This document shows, in pieces, positions 11,431 through 22,571 of a stretch of 64,000 nucleotides of DNA; position 1 is the first letter of the stretch, and the number at the start of each line of letters is the position of its first letter. The DNA comes from Fratercula arctica. Lineage: Eukaryota > Chordata > Aves > Charadriiformes > Alcidae. The position numbers and the translations under genes are program-made. The stretch lies in assembly GCA_947846985.1 (NCBI GenBank), contig CANTUZ010000025.1:16056100-16120099 (forward strand), in the 5' to 3' direction. The notes beneath the pieces are model-generated. The model saw only the letters and a program-made list of their open reading frames with translations, had not been told where the DNA came from and made no database searches.

Positions 11431-11903
11431 TGTTTTGAGTTTTAAAACATAGGCATTCTTTATTGCAGCACTGGATGCACAGGGGATCGTTCCTCCTAGC
11501 ATGCATACACTATGTGAAACAAAACATTTTATTAGGCTATCACATACATATGCATTTTGATTTCCTGGAACGGTTATACGTATTCATTCAAATTCTCGGA
11601 ACTCATTTACATAGTCCCCTCCTATAGAACACATGCGTGGTCAAGTCATGGTGGTCCCTCTGGTGGTCCTCAGTGGTCGTAGACCCCAAAACTTGTGGTG
11701 ACCGCTTGGTGAACTCAGTCAATCTAGCCATATATGGTTCTTCTTTGGTTTGCAATACGTTTCAGTGGTCAATTTCTTCAGTCTGTTCCCATTCCTAGGT
11801 ACCTGCTTTATTCTTAACCAACCAGCTGTGAAACTCATAACTTCTCCTATCACTCATGCTGTCTTATACTAATGGCACTACTGATTTATAACTTATAAGA
11901 ACA
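11431..11903 (-). mobile_element. Solo LTR, unclassified family (LTR-E)
   Basis: The stretch has TG...CA-type ends (TGTTTTGAG on the left, ATAAGAACA on the right, which reads TGTTCTTAT on the other strand). On the minus strand it carries a clear polyadenylation signal in a typical retroviral R setting, GCTGCAATAAAGAATG (about 11452-11467), and candidate TATA sequences upstream near 11865. This supports a minus-strand LTR. I cannot find a matching target duplication, so the boundaries are approximate and the right end may have been damaged by the neighbouring LTR 11 bases away. The resemblance to avian ERV LTRs is general and no internal viral sequence adjoins it. Confidence 0.5.
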
Positions 11904-11914
11904 TGCTGAACTAT

Positions 11915-12558
11915 TGTCGTGGTTTTGGCCAAATTGGCCAATGGCCGGCAACAGATGCTCTCCCCCCCACCTCTCACACATGGAGAGGAGGAGGAGAGAG
12001 AAAGAGATTTTTATGAGTTTAGAAGGAACCAAACTAATGAAATATTAATAATAAAATAAAAAGGAAAATAATGAAATAGATGGACAGGAGCTGAATTCCA
12101 GATCTGGAGTCAGGAATGCTCAGATCGGGATCAAAAGCAGATGAACAGACAGGGTCCTCCTTGGACATCGACCATTGAAGAAAAGAGACTTGACCCTTTG
12201 ATCCCTTAGCTTTTATACTGAGCATGATGCATATGGGATGGAATACCCCTGTTGGTCAGTTTTGGGTCACCTGTCCTGTTCGCTCCTCCCTACAGGTGTG
12301 ACCACTCTATGCTTTTCCACTTCCGACCCTCCAACGTGGCAAATAAAGTTAGCTGACCTTGGTTGTTACAGCAATAAGTATAAGCAAGAGCCTCTGTGCA
12401 TACCATTCCTTGGTATAATCAGGTTTTATCACTCTGAGAGGGAACAGTTTCTGAACAATATGCTGTTAATTTCAGACTTTAGTCAGTTAGAAGAGGCCCA
12501 GCTAAAAAGTAAAATTACAAAACAGAAAATTGGTTCTGTTTTACCTCAAACCAGGACA
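11915..12558 (-). mobile_element. Solo LTR, family B copy 1
   Basis: On the plus strand the element runs from TGTCGTGGTTTTGGCC to AAACCAGGACA, so on the minus strand it is TGTCCTGG...CCACGACA. A TATA box (CAGTATAAAAGC on the minus strand) lies near 12210-12222, giving the minus orientation. It matches the LTRs at 33230-33907 and 57258-58000 and the LTR remnant at the 5' end of ERV2, which ties this family to ERVL-like viruses. It lacks about 95 bases near 12080 that the other copies have. The flanks ACTAT and ACTGG are only a partial target duplication. Confidence 0.85.
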
Positions 12559-15500
12559 ACTGGAGACTTTGAAAGCTTTTCTGTTGACGTCAGCAGCCAT
12601 GCATTCAGGGTTGTCACATTTTAAAATGTTCACAGCAGGTTGCATCAGCTACCTGCCTTAGAAAAGCAGCTTTCCTACATTAGCTATACTTTGCATCTTT
12701 GCACAAAAAGGTCACATCTAAATTCACTTCTCTGTTGGTTAGTGTGGGTGGCTCACCCTGTTTGTTTTAAAAACCTATCCTCAGATTGTAAATAGATTTC
12801 TGGAAACCTACAGCTATTGCCTATAGACAGAATAGGCATGTAAATTTTAGGTAGCTGGTGTTAAGTGAGATAAATGTCAGAATCTGATTCCCAATACTCT
12901 GTCATGGATTTATTTGGGTTATCATTGTTTCACTGAGGAAATACATACAACGGTTATGCCTAATCATGAATTCCAGCGCTGATCTGAAATCTTTCTTCTC
13001 TCCTTCCTTCCCTTCTCTCTTTAATTTCCTCACTAATGTGGTGAGATGCTTGTTGTTATTTTCTTTCAAGTATATGATGTTCGCAGTTTTCTGGGACTGG
13101 AGTAACTGAAGTGCAATGAGTGATTCATTTGAAATAGTAAATATTTAACAACTAAATGGCACCCTTTTTTCCAGATCCCTAGGTTCTCTCTAGCTCTGTT
13201 CATACTATATATAATACTATACTCCTTCTATGTATATACTATACCATATATATGCTGGACAGTATATTTATTTATATTTGTCTTCGAAGTGCAAAGTGAC
13301 ATTAAAAGAAGGTAAATATTACAAAACTGTCTCTGAAGACATTTGACAATGCCAATATTAGGCTGACACAGGCAAATTTAATTCTGCTTAATTGTATTTC
13401 TGTTTTGTGATTTCACGACTCACTTCTAATTGCATAATCACATGGGTTTTTTTGAGGGCTACCAAACTTGAGAGTACAAAAGCCAAAGCTGGAGTAAATC
13501 AACTTGGTGTGCTCATTCCGAATAGCACAGGCATCTCAGGTTGTGCTGAACACCCCATCCCAAATAAAAACAGCAATAGGTTTTCAAAATTATGCTATTG
13601 TTGGTGCCTCATAGGCTGCAGTACATCAGCATAACAACCTCCTCAGGTCTAAGGACCATGATCAACTGGATGGTCTTGGGAATATGTTTGCCTCCTTTGC
13701 ACCGGGCTGTTTGTTGCTACTTAAGGATTTGGCTGGGTGTTTAGAATGCTGATCATATTTGCAGGTTTAAGTGTATCAGGGAAAAGGAGTGAAAAACTAT
13801 ACTTCATAATATATAGGAGCTAAAAGATGAAGACATACTGCAGAATTAGTTTTGGTGTAAATTTGTGAGAAGTAGGAATGTTGCATTTATGTTTTTTGAT
13901 GAAACTGTTTCCTGAAACGTTTGCTGCATTATAGTTAATGGAATTTATGGGAACAGCTTGTAATTCTCCAAAACTGCCAGGTGCGGTCATTTCAGCCAGC
14001 GCAATGTGAATTATGCAATAAGCCATCACCTTAATTAAAACAAATTGTGTTTACTGTATCAGTCCATACTATAAATCACTCCCTAGGGCCCCTCTTCAAG
14101 GTTTGTGCTTGGCCTACTCTTGAGAAATGTTGACAGCAGCCTCCATTACAAAAAACATTTTTGAACATTTTGTTCTAATAGCCTTCTCCAGGATCCAGCC
14201 TTTGAGCTCACTGCCCTGATATACAAAACAAATCTTATCCAAGAAGCAAGACAGAAGTCACATGAAAAAGAATAACTCATTTCTCTTTTCTCTCCTGGTT
14301 TTGCAGTGTGCACTTCTGTAGATCGTGGCAGTGTAAGATAAAGTTTATTAATTGCAATAATGATAATAATAAAAGCCAAAAAAGGAAACATGCAGACTAA
14401 TTGTTTTCATCCAAAGTTGGGAGGCACATGGGATTCCTCACACTCCCTACTACAATTAAACTGAACAACAAGACAACCAGATTATTAGTCCTTTATGTAG
14501 CTCCAGTTTAATAAAGAGAATGACCATTGGGTATTTATATTAATTTGAGCTCAAAGCAGCTTAAAATGAAGCATTAAATACAGTATACCATACTGCAGGA
14601 TGAAATAACTCACCTTTTAAAGGGAAACCATCATCTTCTTTGTAACCTCTGATGTGGGGGGAAAGATTTTTGCTTCGTTCAGTTTGGATCTGGCTGCTGA
14701 GACCATTTAGCCCTACCAAACTTTAAGCGAGTGTGTTTGCTCATGTTTCCTTGCACTGAACATTAAAATAAAGTAGTTAAGTACTTTGTTCAAAAGGGGT
14801 ATAGTTAAGAGTTCCCTGTATTAAAATATTAGACTCAAAGTGGTGATTTCTGGGTTTAGTTATATTAGAGAGATACTATTGCAAGTCTGGAAGAGATGCT
14901 GTTTAAGACAGTCCTGCACAGGTTAAAACGCACAGGGAAATCCTAACAGAAGGCTAATGCAAATTTAAAGAGCTCAAGCAAGCATTCATAGCCCCTTTTG
15001 TAGGAGTTGCTTAACTCCTGATAATTTTGGGGATCCTGTAGGTGAAGCTGCTTTTGTAAAATTGATGAGGGAAGTGAACCATTTATATCTAAAACTATTT
15101 GGCAACTCCAGTTACTTTGAAATTGCTGAAACATCATCATGAAAAACCAGGTCATTGAACATAAAATCAGACCCTAGAGCCTGATTAGAAAGCCATTAAA
15201 GCCAATGAAAAGGGACCCACTGGCTGGAAACAACATTGGAGCAGATCCACGGAGAATAATCTAAACTGAATCTGTCTCCATATTTATTTTCCTCTTGATA
15301 TATACCTAAAAAGCCCAGATAGATTTGCAGTGACCATAACAATATCTACCTGTTTGTTGTGAAGATTATTTCAATTTATATCAAAGCAGGTGTCCATCTC
15401 GCCCAGCAGCCTCACTCTGATGGCGTTTAGGTCTTCGGATGAAAGCCTCTGTCACACAAACAAGCAAACATATCGAAAGAACATGTTTAAGCACTGAAAA

Positions 15501-16957
15501 GGAAACAAGACAATATGCATTTTCTTTTACTGAAAAGGAAAATAGACACAATTGGAAACGGCATATGCCCAGACTGTGACTACTGTTCTTCAGACAAAAT
15601 AAAGTCTGAAAATAAGTGGCATCAACAAGTATTATCAAGGAACAGCTGGAACACACATGTACTGAAAAGTGAATACCTTCAGAACACTGGGTAAATAATT
15701 TAGTTGCATTTGCCTATATATTTGTTGAGTGGCTATGACTGTTTGGTTTATGAATTCAAAAGGCATTTATTGATACTGTAATACGGGCCCACTGCACAAA
15801 GCTCAGGAAACTCAGAATGCAGAAGCCAGCAGAATGGGTCCTTCAACCTCCAATAACCATAAGTACATTTTCCATCTCTTACTATTAGGATTGCACTGTA
15901 TCTGAGTGGTTTACAATTTCTCATTGTGTTTAATTTTTTTTCTTTGCCCAAATTTAATCACAAAAAACAGGTGTCTCACAGAGCCTGCATTCACTGTAGT
16001 TTTTGTGTTACAGGAGGCTGAAAGTACATGCCTACTTTTTCTTTTTAATGATCAAATATAAGATTTTTTTTTTATTTTTCTTTGGTTTTTTGATAACTCC
16101 AGAACAGCTGTGGAGATTATCTTCCAACTTTCTAAATAAATTCACTGCTGACCTGTGAATAAGAAAGTGTGAGAAAATGTCAACCCCACAAAGGTAATTT
16201 TGGGGGAAAGTTATAAACCACTGAAAACAGCAGCTTATAATGAAAGTGTCATCTCAACCATAAAAGTTACCTCAATGCACTGAACAGGCACCGTAAAACA
16301 TCATTGAAAGGGAGTTTAGAGATATTGCTAATGGCTCCAACATAAGGAGTGTAGCTGTAAAAGATGAAAAGATTCATAGCTAAAAGCGCCCACTGCAAAT
16401 CTTTGAAGAACATCTAACTACCCAGGCGTGCCAGAGATGCACGATTGCTAACAGAACTGGTCATGCAAATCTGCTCAGAGAGACCTTCAAACACTTCATG
16501 CTTTTACTTCCTCTGAAAGTAATGCAGTTCAGCAGAGAGACAGCTCAAGTCCCCAGGCTCATGTTGGGGGCACTGTATGGCATTTGAAAGATGGGGACTG
16601 CTGACAGTAAGGCAGGACTATGGTGCTCAGTCTCCAGCTCTTGAGGAATAATGTGGCCTGTGGCGAGAAACTTCCAATGACACTGTCTCTGCAACCAACT
16701 TTCCAGGTTACAGTATTTTTGTGTTGTTTTCATGAAAATCTGTAATTTTGATTGGAATGGACCTCTGGAGGACATGCAGACCAGCCTTCTGCTCCTAACA
16801 GGCAAACTTCAAAATTAGTTTTGAAGTAGTTGTGCTATTCTGATTTAAGCCAGGTGATCTAAAGTTTAATTAATATGTGCAAAATACTTCAACAAGCTGA
16901 AAGTCGTTTCAGAGTTTGCATTTGGCCATAATTACTTTACAACATGGTCCGTATCGC
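12559..16957. other. AT-rich unique sequence, no gene recognised
   Basis: This 4.4-kb stretch is AT-rich with low-complexity patches: TA-rich at about 13200-13265 and T-rich at about 16062-16090. Frames are at most 91 codons and none resembles a known protein. I see no splice-framed exon or RNA gene. Confidence 0.55.
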
Positions 16958-17039
16958 AGAACCACAGAATGACAGGGGTTGGAAGGGACCTCTGGAGATC
17001 ATCTAGTCCAACCCCCCTGACAGACCAGGGTCACCTAGA

Positions 17040-17887
17040 GCAGGCTGCACAGGAACACATTCAGGCAGGTTTTGAATGTCTCCAGGGACAGAAACTCCAC
17101 CACCTCTCTGGGCAGCCTGTTCCAATGCTCTGCCACCCTCAAAGTAAAGTTACTTCTCATGTTTAGATGAGGCTTCCTATGTTCAAGTTACTGCTTGTTA
17201 CCTCTTGTCCTGTCACTGGGCACCACTGAAAAAAAAAAAGACTTTCCCCATCCTCCTGACACCCATCCTTTAAGTATTTATAAATGTTGATAAGATCCCC
17301 CCCAGTTATCTTTTTTCCAGAATAAAAAGACCCAAATCCCTCAGCCTTTCTTCATAAGAGAGGTGTTCCAGTCCCCTAATCATCTTGGTAGCCCCTTTGC
17401 TGCACCCTTTCCAGCAGTTCCCTGTCCTTCTTGAACTGGGGAGCCCAGAACTGGACACAATACTCTAGATGCGGCCTCACCAAGGCAGAGTAGAGGGGGA
17501 GGATAGCCTCCCTTGACCTGCTGGCCACACTCTTTTTGATGCACCCCAGGATGCCATTGGCCTTCTTGGCCACAAGGGCACATTGCTGGCTCATGGTCAT
17601 CCTGTTGTCCACCAGGACTCCCAGATCTCTTTCCACAGAGCTGCTCTCCAGCAGGTCAGCCCCCAACCTGTACTGGTGCATGGGGTTATTCCTCCCCAGG
17701 TGCAACACCCTACACTTGCCCTTACTGAATTTCATAAGGTTTCTCTCTGCCCAACTCTCCAGCCTGTCTAGGCCTGTATGGCAGCACAGCCTTCTGGTGT
17801 GTCAGCCACCCCTCCCAGCTTTGTGTCATCAGCAAACTTGCTGAGGGTGCACTCTATCCCTTCATCCAGGTCACTGATAAATATATT
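17040..17887 (-). pseudogene. CR1 copy C ORF2, C-terminal part
   Basis: This is the downstream part of ORF2 of the outer CR1. It covers the segment from the catalytic [11 protein letters not shown] region (near 17830) through [18 protein letters not shown] to the C-terminal domain. It is closest to copy B. The frame is broken around 17380-17400 and again further on, so it is a relic. At 17887 it is cut by the 3' tail of copy D. Confidence 0.85.
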
Positions 17888-20835
17888 CATAGGATCTTCA
17901 TGGTTAGAAAGGACCTTTGAGACCACTGAGTCCAACCATACACACACACAAAAAACCCCTCCTACAATCTCTGCCCCTAGAGCATGCCCGTGAAGTGCCA
18001 AATCTACATGTTTCTTAAATACCTCTAGGGATGGTGACTCAACCACCTCCCTGGGCAGGCTCTTCCAGTGCCTGACCACTCTTTCAGTAAAGTAATTCTT
18101 CCTAATATCTAATCTAAACCTCCCCTGCTGCAACTTCAGACCATTTCCTCTGGTCCTGTCATTATTCACCTGGGAGAAGAGGCCAACACCCACCTCTCTA
18201 CAACCTCCTTTCAGGGAGTTGTAGAGGGCAATGAGGTCTCCCCTCAGCCTCCTCTTCTCCAAACTAAACATGCCCAGCTCCCTCAGCCTCCCCTCATATG
18301 GCTTGGTCTCCAGACCCCTCACCAGCTTGGTAGCTCTCCTCTGGACACGCTCCAGCACTTCAATGTCCCTCTTGTACAGAGGGGCCCAGAACTGAACACA
18401 GTACTCGAGGTGAGGCCTCACCAGTGCCGAGTACAGAGGCACAATCACTTCCCTACTCCTGCTGGCCACACTATTCCTGATACAGGCCAGAATGCTGTTG
18501 GCCTTCTTGGCCACCTGGGCACACTGCTGGCTCATGTTAAGCTGGCTGTCCACCAGCACCCCCAGGTCCTTTTCTGCCAGGCAGCTTTCTAGCCACTCTT
18601 CCCCAAGCCTGTAGCGTTGCTTGGGGTTGTTGTGACCGAAATGCAGGACCCGGCACTTGGCCTTATTAAACCTCATACAATTGGCCTTGGCCCATCGATC
18701 CAGCCTGCCCAGGTCCCTCTGTAGAGCCTTCCTACCCTCAAGCAGATCAACACTCCCACCTAGTTGGGTGTCGTCTGCAAACTTACTGAGGGTGCACTCA
18801 GTCCCCTCATCCAGATCATTGATAAAGATATTAAACAAAACTGGCCCCAAAACTGAGCCCTGAGGGACACCACTGGTGACCGGCCACCAAGAAGATTTCA
18901 CTCCATTAATCACAATTCTCTGGGCACAGCCATCCAGCCAGTTTTTAACCCAGCGAAGAATACACTTGTCTATGCCATGATTGGCCAGCTTCTCCAGGAG
19001 AATGCTGTGGGGGACGGTGTCAAAGGCCTTACCAAAGTCCAGATAGACAACGTCCACAGCCTTCCCTGCATCCAGAAGGCGGGTCACATGGTCATAGAAA
19101 GAGATCAGGTTGGTTAAGCAGGACCTCCCTTTCCTTAACCCATGCTGGCTGGCCCTGATCCCTTGGCTGCCCTGCACTTGCCCTGAGAGCTCACTCAAGA
19201 TGATCCTCTCCATGATCTTCCCTGGTACCGAGGTCAGGCTGACAGGCCTGTAGTTCCCCGGATCCTCCTTCCGACCCTTCTTGTAGATGGGCATCACATT
19301 AGCCACCCTCCAGTCATCTGGTACCTCCCCTGTTGACCAGGATTGTTGATAAATGGAGAGAGGCTTGGTGAGCTCTCCCACCAGCTCCCTGAGGACTCTT
19401 GGGTGAATCCCATCCAGCCCCATAGACTTATGTGCGTCTAGGTGCAGAAGCAGATCATTGACTACTTCCTCCTGGATTATGGGTCGGTTGTTCTGCTCTC
19501 CATCCTTATCTTCCAGCTCAGGAGGCTGAACACCCTGGGGATAGCTGGTCTGACTATTGGAGATGGAGGCAAAGAAGGCATTAAGTATCTCAGCCTTCTC
19601 CTCATCCTTGGTTGCAACTCCCCCCTCCCCCCCAGCATCCAGTAAGGGATGGAGATTCTCCCTGGCTCTCTTTTTGTTGATGTATTTATAAGAACTTTTT
19701 TTGTTGTCCTTAACATTAGTGGCCAAGTTGAGCTCCAGATGGGCTTTTGCCTTCCTAATTTTCTCTCTGTATAACCTAGTGAGATCTCTGTACTCCTCCT
19801 GAGTTGCCTGTCCCTTCTTCCAAAGGTGGTAAACCCTCCTTTTATTCCCAAGTCCCATCAGAAGTTCCTTGTTCATCCAGACTGGCCATTTTCCCTGCCC
19901 TTTAAACTTGCAACACTTGGGGACAGCCTGCTCCCGGGCCTTTAAGATTTCTTTCTTGAAGAACGTCCAGCCTTCCTGGACCCCTTTGCCCTTCAGGACT
20001 ATCTCCCAAGGGACTCTCTCAACCCATGTTCTGAACAAGCCAAAGTCCGCCCTCCAGAAGTCCAAGGTGGAGGTTTTGCTAACCCCCCTCCTTACATCAC
20101 TACAAATTGAAAGCTTGACCATTTCATGATCACTAAACCCAGGACAGCCTCCGACCACCACATCTCCCACTAGTCCTTCTCTGTTTGTGAACAGTAAATC
20201 TAGCAAGGCACCTCCCCTGGTAGGCTCACCTACCACTTGTGTCAGGAAGTTATCTTCCATGCACTCGAGGAACCTCCTAGCCTGCCTGCTCTCTGCTGCG
20301 TTATATTTCCAGCGGATACCCGGCAGGTTGAAGTCCCCAACCAGAACAAGGGCTGGTGATTGTGAGACTTCAGCCAGCTGCTTACAGAATACTTCATCTG
20401 TCTCCTCATCCTGGTTGGGTGGTCTGTAACATACTCCCAGCACAAGGTCTCCCTTATCGGCCTTCCCCTTCATCCTTATCCATAAACACTTGACTTCATC
20501 ATCCCTGGAATCTAGCTCTATGCAATCAAAACATTCCCTAATGTACAGAGCCACACCCCCGCCTCTCCTTCCTTGCCTATCCCTTCTGAAGAGCTTATAG
20601 CCATTCATCACAGCATTCCAGTCATGACAGTCATCCCACCACGTTTCCGTGATGTGGTGACTACATCACAGCTGTCCTGCTGCACAATGGCTTCCAGCTC
20701 ATCCTGTTTGTTGCCCATGCTACGTGCATTCGTGTAGATGCACTTGAGCTGGGCTACCGATTTCACCCCCATCCTTGGCCCTTTATCCCTAGGCTCATTG
20801 CTAGTGGGCCTGGTTTTATCCCCTTCCCCCTTCAT
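17768..20835 (-). pseudogene. CR1 copy D ORF2, fused into copy C
   Basis: ORF2 opens with ATG at 20835, two bases after the ORF1 stop. The endonuclease start carries a frameshift near 20615-20660, where the ITETWW region is garbled. From 20611 the frame is open for 947 codons. Visible motifs are [10 protein letters not shown] and SDHEMVK (endonuclease), then [12 protein letters not shown], motif A ([13 protein letters not shown]), motif B ([16 protein letters not shown]) and an intact FADDTQLGG catalytic motif. The C-terminal block LPREVVES is not followed by the usual stop. The frame passes through the 3' untranslated region and the single tail unit and enters copy C in register, adding about 40 residues of the older element's RT ([11 protein letters not shown] onward). 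Confidence 0.9.
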
Positions 20836-20837
20836 TT

Positions 20838-21905
20838 CTAGTTTAAAGCCCTGTCCATGAGCCTTGCTAACTCTTGGCCTAGTACCCTTTTCCCCTTTTG
20901 GGATAGGGTTTTCCCATTCCTAGCAAGCAGGCCCAGTGCCCTGTGGATCAAACTATGATCATGGAACCCAAAGCCCTGCTTGTAGCACCAGTTTTGGAGC
21001 CAGGTGTTGATCTGTCCGATTTTCTTGTTTACCCATTCATCAGTCCCCAAAACTGGAAGGGCAGAGGAGAACACAATTTGTGCTCCCGAACCCTTGACAA
21101 GCTGTCCCAAGGCCCTGAAATCTTTCTTCATTGCCCTCAGACTTCTACTCTCTAGCTCATCACTGTCTGCCTGTAAGATTAAAATCTGAGGGCCGTATCA
21201 GGCCAGGAAGCTTCCTGGTTATATCCTTAACACGGTCCCCAGGGAGGCAGCAAACCTCCCTGCGGGAAGGGTCCAGCCTGCATATGGGACCCCCAGCTCC
21301 CCCCAGAATGGGACCCACTATGACCATTGCCCTCCTCCTGCTCTTCACAGAAGCAGTCTTAATGCCTGGAGCTGGCAGCTTTGGCAACTCCCTGGATGGG
21401 GCTTCATTAGCATCCTTAGTTCCCTCATCATCTATCTCCAGAGGCCCATATCTCTTCTGTACAGGCACCTGGGGAGGCATGGGAGGTCTGGAGGGGACTC
21501 TCCTGCTGCCCCAAGCAGGTACCCGCTTCCATTCCCCCCCCATCCTCTCCTAGTTCCCCTCCTCCTGTCTGGTGACAAGAGGACAGGGGATCCTCTACCT
21601 CTCATGAAGCCTCCACCCACTGCTTTTTCCCCTAAGGACGGCAGGGTGTGGCTCCACCAATCAATCTCCCTTTCACACTCCCAAATGGTCCTCAGTCTTT
21701 CCACTTCCTCCTTAAGCTCAGCCACCAGGCTGAGCAGATCATTTACCTGGTCACAGCACACACAGGCACTGTTTTTGCTGTCCTCCTGCCAGAGTGACAG
21801 GCATTCCATGCAGCCCATCACCTGGACAGCTGCATGTCTCTCCATCAGGTCCATTTGGGTCACTTTATTCCTTTTAGCTTTGGCTACAGGCTGAGCAGAG
21901 ACCAT
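20838..21905 (-). pseudogene. CR1 copy D ORF1, frameshifted
   Basis: ORF1 is recognisable in three pieces in different frames (21432-21905, 21160-21543 and 20838-21131). The N-terminal piece starts at ATG 21905 and has a cysteine segment (CMEC, CVCC) followed by a leucine-rich coiled coil. The middle piece carries the esterase-like domain, but the nucleophile block reads VIVGPIL where copy B has VIGDSLL, so the catalytic serine is gone. The last piece ends in RALN like copy B. At least two frameshifts separate the pieces. It shows where a normal ORF1 start should lie and confirms that copy B lacks a leader. Confidence 0.85.
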
Positions 21906-22373
21906 GTTTTCTTTGTAGTCGACCTAGCCTGCCTGCTTGCTCTCCTCTTGTTCCTCCCCTCGCAATCACCCATCCTGCGCCGCACTCTGCGGAGGTTAGC
22001 TGCCGCTGTCACCTCGCCAACATACACCCTCCTCCAGTGCTTCCACAGGTGACACCTACTCATTGCCTGTTTGCTCAATGCACAGAAACCTGATTGCTGT
22101 TCTCCCAAAGGGCTCCTTTTATGAGGGGGGAGTGGTCCCACCCCCTCCTCGTTCACACCTGCCGCCGGGGGTGCTGGCTCCGCCCCACTCCTCCTCAGCT
22201 GTCACCACCCCCCGGAAGTGCCGGGTACTGGCGCAGGCTGGCCGCTTTTCCTGGCTTGAAAAAGCCTCAAAAATGAGCCCCTTACTGGCCTTTTTTGCCG
22301 CGATTCCCTTCCCCAGTACAGACTTACCTGCACTGGAGCTGGTCTCCTCGGTGAGTGAGGAACAGGTGAGTAC
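21906..22373 (-). promoter_or_regulatory. CR1 copy D 5' leader, likely internal promoter
   Basis: This GC- and CpG-rich stretch lies between the 5' end of copy D and its ORF1 ATG. LINEs of this kind carry an internal promoter in the leader, so I infer that role. No specific factor site was identified. It is the only complete CR1 leader in the window. Confidence 0.6.
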
Positions 22374-22571
22374 TGAACAGGACTGGGCCCAGTACTGACC
22401 CCTGGGGAACACCACTTGTCACAGACCTCCAACTAGACTCTGTGCCCCTAATCACGACCCTCTGAGCTCTATCTTTCAACCAGTTTTCAATCCATCCCAC
22501 TGTCCATTCATCTAACCCACCCTTCCTAAGCTTCCCTATGAGGATGCTGTGGGATACTGTGTCAAAAGCCG
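22374..22571 (-). pseudogene. CR1 copy C ORF2, RT motif A-B part
   Basis: This short piece encodes [34 protein letters not shown] and the [14 protein letters not shown] block of CR1 RT. It continues directly into the piece at 17040-17887 once copy D is removed. Upstream, at 22571/22572, it changes abruptly into ERV2 RNase H sequence. Confidence 0.88.

Larger units (their letters stand above)
17888..22373 (-). mobile_element. CR1 LINE copy D, full length
   Basis: This is a complete-length CR1 of about 4.49 kb on the minus strand: a GC-rich 5' leader (21906-22373), ORF1 (20838-21905), ORF2 (from 20835) and a 3' end carrying a single GATCCTATG tail unit at about 17888-17897. It inserted into copy C in the same orientation. 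Its ORF2 belongs to the subfamily of copy G (48017-49437), with which it is almost identical over the shared length. ORF1 and the ORF2 start have several frameshifts, so it is not intact. Confidence 0.92.
16958..22571 (-). mobile_element. CR1 LINE copy C, split by copy D
   Basis: The outer CR1 is in two pieces. 16958-17887 is the 3' part, with the CR1 tail near 16958 and RT C-terminus sequence. 22374-22571 is the adjoining upstream piece, covering RT motif A to B. The pieces join correctly if the full-length CR1 at 17888-22373 is removed: the left side breaks in AAATATATT and the right resumes at about GAACAGGACTGGGCCC. The protein is the copy B subfamily ([18 protein letters not shown]). The 5' end at 22571 abuts ERV2 pol sequence directly. 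Confidence 0.9.

Noticed and set aside
11910..12563. Target duplication for LTR-B copy 1 (ACTAT/ACTGG)
   Set aside because: Only three of five bases agree; this is too weak to claim as a duplication.
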